Of a stretch of DNA of 18,201 nucleotides, positions 13,718 through 18,201 are shown in pieces (positions within the stretch are counted from its first letter, which is position 1; every line of letters begins with the position of its first letter). Source of the DNA: an uncultured Bacteroidota bacterium (GTDB lineage: Bacteria > Bacteroidota > Bacteroidia > Chitinophagales > Chitinophagaceae); contig CAIVHI010000351.1 in the NCBI GenBank assembly GCA_903905685.1, positions 1 to 18,201 on the forward strand, given 5' to 3'. The position numbers and the translations under genes were made by a program. The notes below the pieces were generated by a model. It saw nothing but the letters and a program-made list of their open reading frames with translations. It made no database searches and was not told the DNA's origin.

Positions 13718-16700
13718 TTAATACTGGGTGACGTCTATCGGCCTAGTGGCACCAAACCATTTCAACACCGTTTCGCCAATTCCGTCGGCAACCACATCCA
13801 TCATATACATACCACTAGATATTGGCAAACCGGCAGAGTTACGTATGTCCCAATCTATGAACGAAGTGTTCGGGTCGTTCTTTGTCAGCGTACGAACCAA
13901 CGCACCATCGAGCGAATAAATATTGACAGTGGCCTTAGCAGGCAGATTGATGATCCTCACCCTGGTATCAAACCTATTGGTCTCATAACCTGAGTAGCCA
14001 TAGTAAGGATTGGGGACTGCATAAATACGGCTCAACAAAGCACTACGGTTAGACGTGTCGGAAAGTAAACGAGGAGCCAAATCCGTTGTAGAGAACGTAT
14101 AGTATGGGAAGAAACCACGACCCTTGATTGTATCGGCGGGCGCATTCGGTACACCAACATAAGGAGCATATGGACTTTGTACCCTGAACCTCAAAGTAGT
14201 GGTTGTCGGGATATACCCTTGAGAATAGGGCAACATCGTCACCAACGGATTCGTTAATGGAATGCCTACCCAAGTAAACGGAGTGTATGCCGTGCGCAAT
14301 GGGATAGGATTGGTAAGCGAAGCTTTCTTTTCCAATGCAACAAATGCACGGTCGCTATCATATTGGGTATTCAGAATGTAGGTGAAATGTTTTCCACCAA
14401 AATCAACCGACCCATCGAAGGCATTGAATTCATTGGGCGATGGATTCCAAAGCATATCGCCGCCGTTGTCGCCGGTCAAGTAGGAATCTTCGCCGAACAC
14501 GATGTTCAAACGTTTGCCTGTAGCTTCATCTATCGCATAACCCGGGAACCAAGACATGCTGTAGTCAGAATCTTGAGCAGTAGCGTAAACGGGCGCAGTT
14601 CCATCAGACGTGAATTCAACATTCCAGCTAGCATGCCTACGCAACCAGAATTTGGGAGCATGACCTTGAGCCAAGTTGCTGTCTTCCTGCATTTCAACCA
14701 CTGCACAACGCGTCCACTTACTCTTATCGGCAGTAAACACCAAGTTGACGTTGTTCAAATTCTTCATATCGCTCTGGATGGAGATGTTATACTTCGTATT
14801 GGAATACGAAACGTCCATAGCACACAACGAGCCTACGCCTGGTCCGTGACCGTTTGGAGTCCAATAGGCAGCCAAATCGTAAGGAGCCCAAGTACTCTTG
14901 GTTGGGGAGAAGTTGCTGAACATCGTACCATAGGCACTGTATTGGTCATACCCATTGTCGTTGAAGTTGCAAGGCTTCATGGTCTTATAAGAGTTGGTAG
15001 AAGCACCTGAACGTATCCAGTTTGCAAAGTTACTATCTGCTTGGTCTTGGACACCCGCCAACCATGCAGCCGAAGAATTCGCAAATGTCACATCGGAAGT
15101 GATATAACCGTTGTTGTCGATTAGCTGATTTGCAGGCGCAGTAAGTGGTGACTGGCTTGGAGCGTAGTGTTGCTGCATGGAAACCGACAAACCATATTTT
15201 TCAATGATTTGCTCGTTCATGGAAGCCAAAGTGGTCTCACTGTAAATAGTATCTACCGGTTGCCCGTTTTTCTTGGCAGTGAGCATCCAAGTTGCGTTGA
15301 ACGTAACTTGACTTGCACTGCTGTCATCGGTAATTTGCAATACCCAGTCATAAGCAGGAACCTTAACAGGGTCTACAACCTTCACGTCAACAGGACCTTG
15401 TCCGGCCAAGTATACAGCCTCCGCGGCAGCACCGTTTGTAATGGCAGCCATTTCTGACGCACTATCCAATTGGATATCGTTGCCGCCGCCACCTGCACCT
15501 TCAATACGGTGAATGCTCACGCCGCTTCCGTAATCGGAATTGATTACCGTACCCATCGCGCCGTTGGCGGGGTTGGGCATACAAGCCAAAGTAATGATGT
15601 CGGTACCACCCGCACCATGCGAGCTACCCAAGTAGGCCAAATCCTGTGTGGAGTTATAGTTGTTTGCATCGAACTGGGCAAAATTGTTGTAGCCAAATGC
15701 AATTGCAACAAAGTAGTAGTTGCGGTAGTTCACAAAACGCTTGTCGGAAGACGTAGCAAATTGGTCTTGCGTCAACTGGAAGCTGTGCAGAATGCCGCTA
15801 TCCTTACCATTTACCTTGATTTGAGGAACCCAAGGATTGGTGCTGATGTTCTTGTTCTCCACATAGTTTACGATTTGCGATACGCTATCGTGAATATCCG
15901 TTTCGAATACTTCAGCAGCAACGGTTGGATCAACTTCGCCGGTTGTAGAGCTGAAAATCTGTGCAGGCGTAACTTGGCTGTTCGCCAATTGGAACACGCG
16001 ATAACCTTGGAAGTGGTACAAGGTATCGTTGCTATTGCCCTTTGCCTTAGCAACGGGTTGATGATATTGCAGCGAATCTTTGTAGCTACCATCGTTTCGA
16101 CCGTAGTTTTCATTGTAGTTGTTGCTTCCGTAGTCGTTCACCAGATAGAAAACCAACCTACGATCCAATTCGCGACACACCATGCGGGGAGCTTCAGGAC
16201 CTTCAACGGTTTTGAAGTGGTTATCGAAAAGTGCTTGAGCACCATCATCAATAGATTTGATTTCCTTGAAGCTGGTTACAGGGCAACCACCCAAGTGGGG
16301 AGCCCAAACGCAACCGAAAATGATGTCGTTCTTGGCACCGGGGAACAGTTGGAACGGACCCGAAGAAAAGATAAAACGACGGTCACCGGGGTTGTTATCG
16401 CAAGTACACTCTGCCCAATCGCGGCCTGTACCCGGGTCGCCCCAAAATACGAAGTTGACCGCAGGCCCCGAACCATAGCCCTTGCTTTGTGTGCCGGGGC
16501 CTTGGAAATCATAGCTGAAACGCTCACCATCGCGGATGGAACCAGTCATGTAGTTGTAAATCTGGATACCGTTGGTAGGGTTACCAATGATGCTACCATC
16601 ATTATTGTAGTAGGTAAAGTTGGTCATCTTCAACTGAACCAAAACGTTAGAGTCAGGGAAGCCTGCAGGGTGCGTTGTGCGGATAGGACCTTGGAAGAAG

Positions 16701-17746
16701 TCCAAACCAACCTGCGGAGGATTAAGGCCATAGCTGTTAACGGGGTGACCGCCGCCGGCACCGTCATCATTGGTACCATTATACTGGATACCCAAACCAC
16801 GGGTGGTATCGCAACCAATAAAGTCATCGTCATACCAACCCAAATCGCAGTCATCCCAAACGGCGATATACGTACTGTCGATTGTCAACGTACCGTAGTT
16901 GATTACGCGATACTGGCAGAAAGTGGCATCATTCAGGAAGTCCTGAGTAGAGTACGCGAATGCACTCGTTTGAACTTCCACGCCTATAGATGCGGTGTTG
17001 GACTGCAATTTCACGTTCCCGGCATCGTTGAACACCCACCAGATATATTCGTCACCTGTAATCAATGGGTATTCACCCAAGCTGGGTTCATATATACCGT
17101 CATTATTCAAATCTTGGAAGGGCGCATATTCGCGGGTTGCGTAAATGCCTGAACCTAGGCCCAAAGACGTACCTGTAGAACCGATGGCATTGATATTTCC
17201 GCGAGCGGGCCATTGGTTGATGACGTCGAATTGCGAGCCGGTTGTGCTTGCACCCGACTTGCTCAATTCAATGAACTGGTTGATGGTGGAACGCTGTACT
17301 TTCCAAAAACGGTCCCAGTTGTTACACTGAGCCGATGTAATGCTGGCCGTTGCATCAACAGCACCGGGCCAATAGTCGTTTCCGTCCTGCCTATACGTTT
17401 GGGCAGCAACCTTTAGTTGATGTTGTTGGTCGAAACCACCTATCCAGCAAGAAGCGGCGAACTGTGAAGATTTACCGGAACCCTTTGGTACTTCATAAGC
17501 AGCGACACCTTCACCGATATTCCACCACATATCGCCACCGGTCATCAACCTTGCTCTAACATTATTGATGTCAAGGTCGATGGCTGCCGTTGCGGGCAAA
17601 CATCTTGTGGCAGAAGGCTTCAATGCCCCTTCCTTACGATGCGCAGTCTGGATATTCTCACGAGCCACCGATGGAATTGCAACACCAACCAAACCTGCAA
17701 CAGCCAAAGCCAAACCCGATTTCCACATTTTATTACTCAATTTCAT
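13718..17746 (-). CDS. Giant secreted protein with T9SS-style C-terminal region
   Basis: Exported protein of 1342 residues with no recognised enzyme domain. Seen: signal peptide MKLSNKMWKSGLALAVAGLV then GVAIPSVA (1-28). Next comes DINNVRARLMTGGDMWWN, with YEVPKGSG and WIGGFD, an opening I associate with large Bacteroidota T9SS proteins. A calcium-loop-like DLNNDG lies at 212-217. The middle is rich in Asn, Asp, Gly and aromatic residues. The last 100 residues begin AVPNPYYGYSGYE, continue VRIINLPAKATVNIYSLDG and SSGMYMMDV, and end LKWFGATRPIDVTQY. This has the layout of the Por secretion C-terminal (FlgD Ig-like) sorting domain, with an extra tail. An alternative ATG at 17776 overlaps the receptor stop as TAATG and would add 10 residues; I prefer 17746 because it gives a normal-length signal peptide. 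Surface location is inferred. Confidence 0.82.
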   Translation of the reverse strand: MKLSNKMWKSGLALAVAGLVGVAIPSVARENIQTAHRKEGALKPSATRCLPATAAIDLDINNVRARLMTGGDMWWNIGEGVAAYEVPKGSGKSSQFAASCWIGGFDQQHQLKVAAQTYRQDGNDYWPGAVDATASITSAQCNNWDRFWKVQRSTINQFIELSKSGASTTGSQFDVINQWPARGNINAIGSTGTSLGLGSGIYATREYAPFQDLNNDGIYEPSLGEYPLITGDEYIWWVFNDAGNVKLQSNTASIGVEVQTSAFAYSTQDFLNDATFCQYRVINYGTLTIDSTYIAVWDDCDLGWYDDDFIGCDTTRGLGIQYNGTNDDGAGGGHPVNSYGLNPPQVGLDFFQGPIRTTHPAGFPDSNVLVQLKMTNFTYYNNDGSIIGNPTNGIQIYNYMTGSIRDGERFSYDFQGPGTQSKGYGSGPAVNFVFWGDPGTGRDWAECTCDNNPGDRRFIFSSGPFQLFPGAKNDIIFGCVWAPHLGGCPVTSFKEIKSIDDGAQALFDNHFKTVEGPEAPRMVCRELDRRLVFYLVNDYGSNNYNENYGRNDGSYKDSLQYHQPVAKAKGNSNDTLYHFQGYRVFQLANSQVTPAQIFSSTTGEVDPTVAAEVFETDIHDSVSQIVNYVENKNISTNPWVPQIKVNGKDSGILHSFQLTQDQFATSSDKRFVNYRNYYFVAIAFGYNNFAQFDANNYNSTQDLAYLGSSHGAGGTDIITLACMPNPANGAMGTVINSDYGSGVSIHRIEGAGGGGNDIQLDSASEMAAITNGAAAEAVYLAGQGPVDVKVVDPVKVPAYDWVLQITDDSSASQVTFNATWMLTAKKNGQPVDTIYSETTLASMNEQIIEKYGLSVSMQQHYAPSQSPLTAPANQLIDNNGYITSDVTFANSSAAWLAGVQDQADSNFANWIRSGASTNSYKTMKPCNFNDNGYDQYSAYGTMFSNFSPTKSTWAPYDLAAYWTPNGHGPGVGSLCAMDVSYSNTKYNISIQSDMKNLNNVNLVFTADKSKWTRCAVVEMQEDSNLAQGHAPKFWLRRHASWNVEFTSDGTAPVYATAQDSDYSMSWFPGYAIDEATGKRLNIVFGEDSYLTGDNGGDMLWNPSPNEFNAFDGSVDFGGKHFTYILNTQYDSDRAFVALEKKASLTNPIPLRTAYTPFTWVGIPLTNPLVTMLPYSQGYIPTTTTLRFRVQSPYAPYVGVPNAPADTIKGRGFFPYYTFSTTDLAPRLLSDTSNRSALLSRIYAVPNPYYGYSGYETNRFDTRVRIINLPAKATVNIYSLDGALVRTLTKNDPNTSFIDWDIRNSAGLPISSGMYMMDVVADGIGETVLKWFGATRPIDVTQY

Positions 17747-17775
17747 AACTGAAAATTTTCCTTTTTTAAGCAACA

Positions 17776-18201
17776 TTAAAAGTTAAACTCCATCCCGAAG
17801 TTTATTGTGCGGGCATAGTTGTAATTACCGGGGTTGTTAACGTAGATATTGTAAAGCGCAGCAAACGATTTCGGACTTACTTGTTGCGGAACGTATTGTT
17901 GACCGAATGATGATGCGAGATAGCCATCGTCGTTAGACTTGCCGGTATAGCCGTAAACGCCGGTTACGTCTTGTATGTTCAACAAATTTTGAACGTACAT
18001 ATATACTTTGACATACTTGGGTTGACGCACTTTCATGCCTTCAACAGCACCCTTGCGGCCGCCGAAGGATATCTTCAAATCTTTATCCAAACGCATGTCC
18101 AAACCATAGTGCCATGGCAAGCGAGAACCGTTGATACCGCCAATTACGGTATGGCCAACGTTATCGGGCAATGAATAAGCAGTATATGGTTCACCGCTGC
18201 G
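17776..18201 (-). CDS. TonB-dependent receptor, C-terminal part (cut by window edge)
   Basis: Only the last 141 codons are in the window; the frame is open to the right edge, reading RSGEPYTAYSLPDNVGHTVI at its left-hand end. Seen: late barrel strands with LPWHYGLDMRLDKDLKISFG, VYMYVQNLLNIQDVTGVYGY, SNDDGYLAS and a final strand ending INFGMEFNF. The terminal Phe is the usual outer-membrane barrel signal, and the layout matches the end of TonB-dependent receptors of Bacteroidota. The ligand cannot be judged without the N-terminal plug. Its stop codon overlaps an ATG of the next gene (TAATG), or lies 29 bp before that gene's preferred start, so the two are tightly coupled. The promoter of this operon lies outside the window. 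Confidence 0.82.
   Translation of the reverse strand, partial: RSGEPYTAYSLPDNVGHTVIGGINGSRLPWHYGLDMRLDKDLKISFGGRKGAVEGMKVRQPKYVKVYMYVQNLLNIQDVTGVYGYTGKSNDDGYLASSFGQQYVPQQVSPKSFAALYNIYVNNPGNYNYARTINFGMEFNF

Noticed and set aside
15470..17152. A 560-codon open frame on the plus strand opposite the giant secreted protein
   Set aside because: It lies entirely antisense to a gene with a signal peptide and a recognisable C-terminal domain. Its translation has no domain or signal peptide, and its openness follows from low use of TTA, CTA and TCA codons in the real gene.

Overview
This 18.2 kb window looks like chromosome of a Bacteroidota bacterium, probably near Chitinophagales/Sphingobacteriia. 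The evidence is GldF/GldG proteins, a PorV/PorQ-family outer-membrane protein beside a very large secreted protein with a type IX secretion (T9SS)-style C-terminal region, a TonB-dependent-receptor C-terminus, and an Mrp ATPase of the form lacking CxxC. In addition, every gene that needs its own promoter is preceded by the Bacteroidota -7 element TAnnTTTG. I see no tRNA, rRNA, CRISPR array, insertion sequence or prophage. No gap between genes exceeds about 220 bases.

Layout from left to right. (1) 138-2128 (-): a family 4-like glycosyltransferase followed by dapB (lysine/peptidoglycan precursor synthesis), one transcription unit. (2) 2234-3286 (-): mnmH/selU, tRNA 2-selenouridine synthase, with its own promoter. 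(3) 3485-5455 (-): an Mrp/ApbC-type P-loop ATPase followed by a secreted SUMF1/FGE-fold protein, ending at a strong intrinsic terminator. (4) 5674-6336 (+): a secreted protein of unknown role with a carboxypeptidase-regulatory-like domain, divergent from mrp. (5) 6513-7988 (+): an orphan soluble two-PAS histidine kinase. (6) 8004-11528 (-): gldF, gldG and a DUF4340 gene, i.e. the permease and auxiliary parts of an ABC system with no ATPase gene here. (7) 11614-12493 (-): greA and a HIT hydrolase, 1 bp apart. (8) 12581 to the right edge (-): a TonB-receptor C-terminus (cut by the window edge), a 1342-residue secreted protein and a PorV/PorQ-like barrel, apparently one operon.

The most interesting parts are the receptor/giant secreted protein/PorV-like trio, which may be a dedicated T9SS cargo and shuttle set. 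Next is the intrinsic terminator that sits both at the end of that operon and inside the predicted greA leader, a layout resembling GraL attenuation in E. coli. Third are two clusters of inverted repeats, one upstream of each plus-strand gene. All functional calls come from reading motifs by eye. No database search or structure prediction was run.
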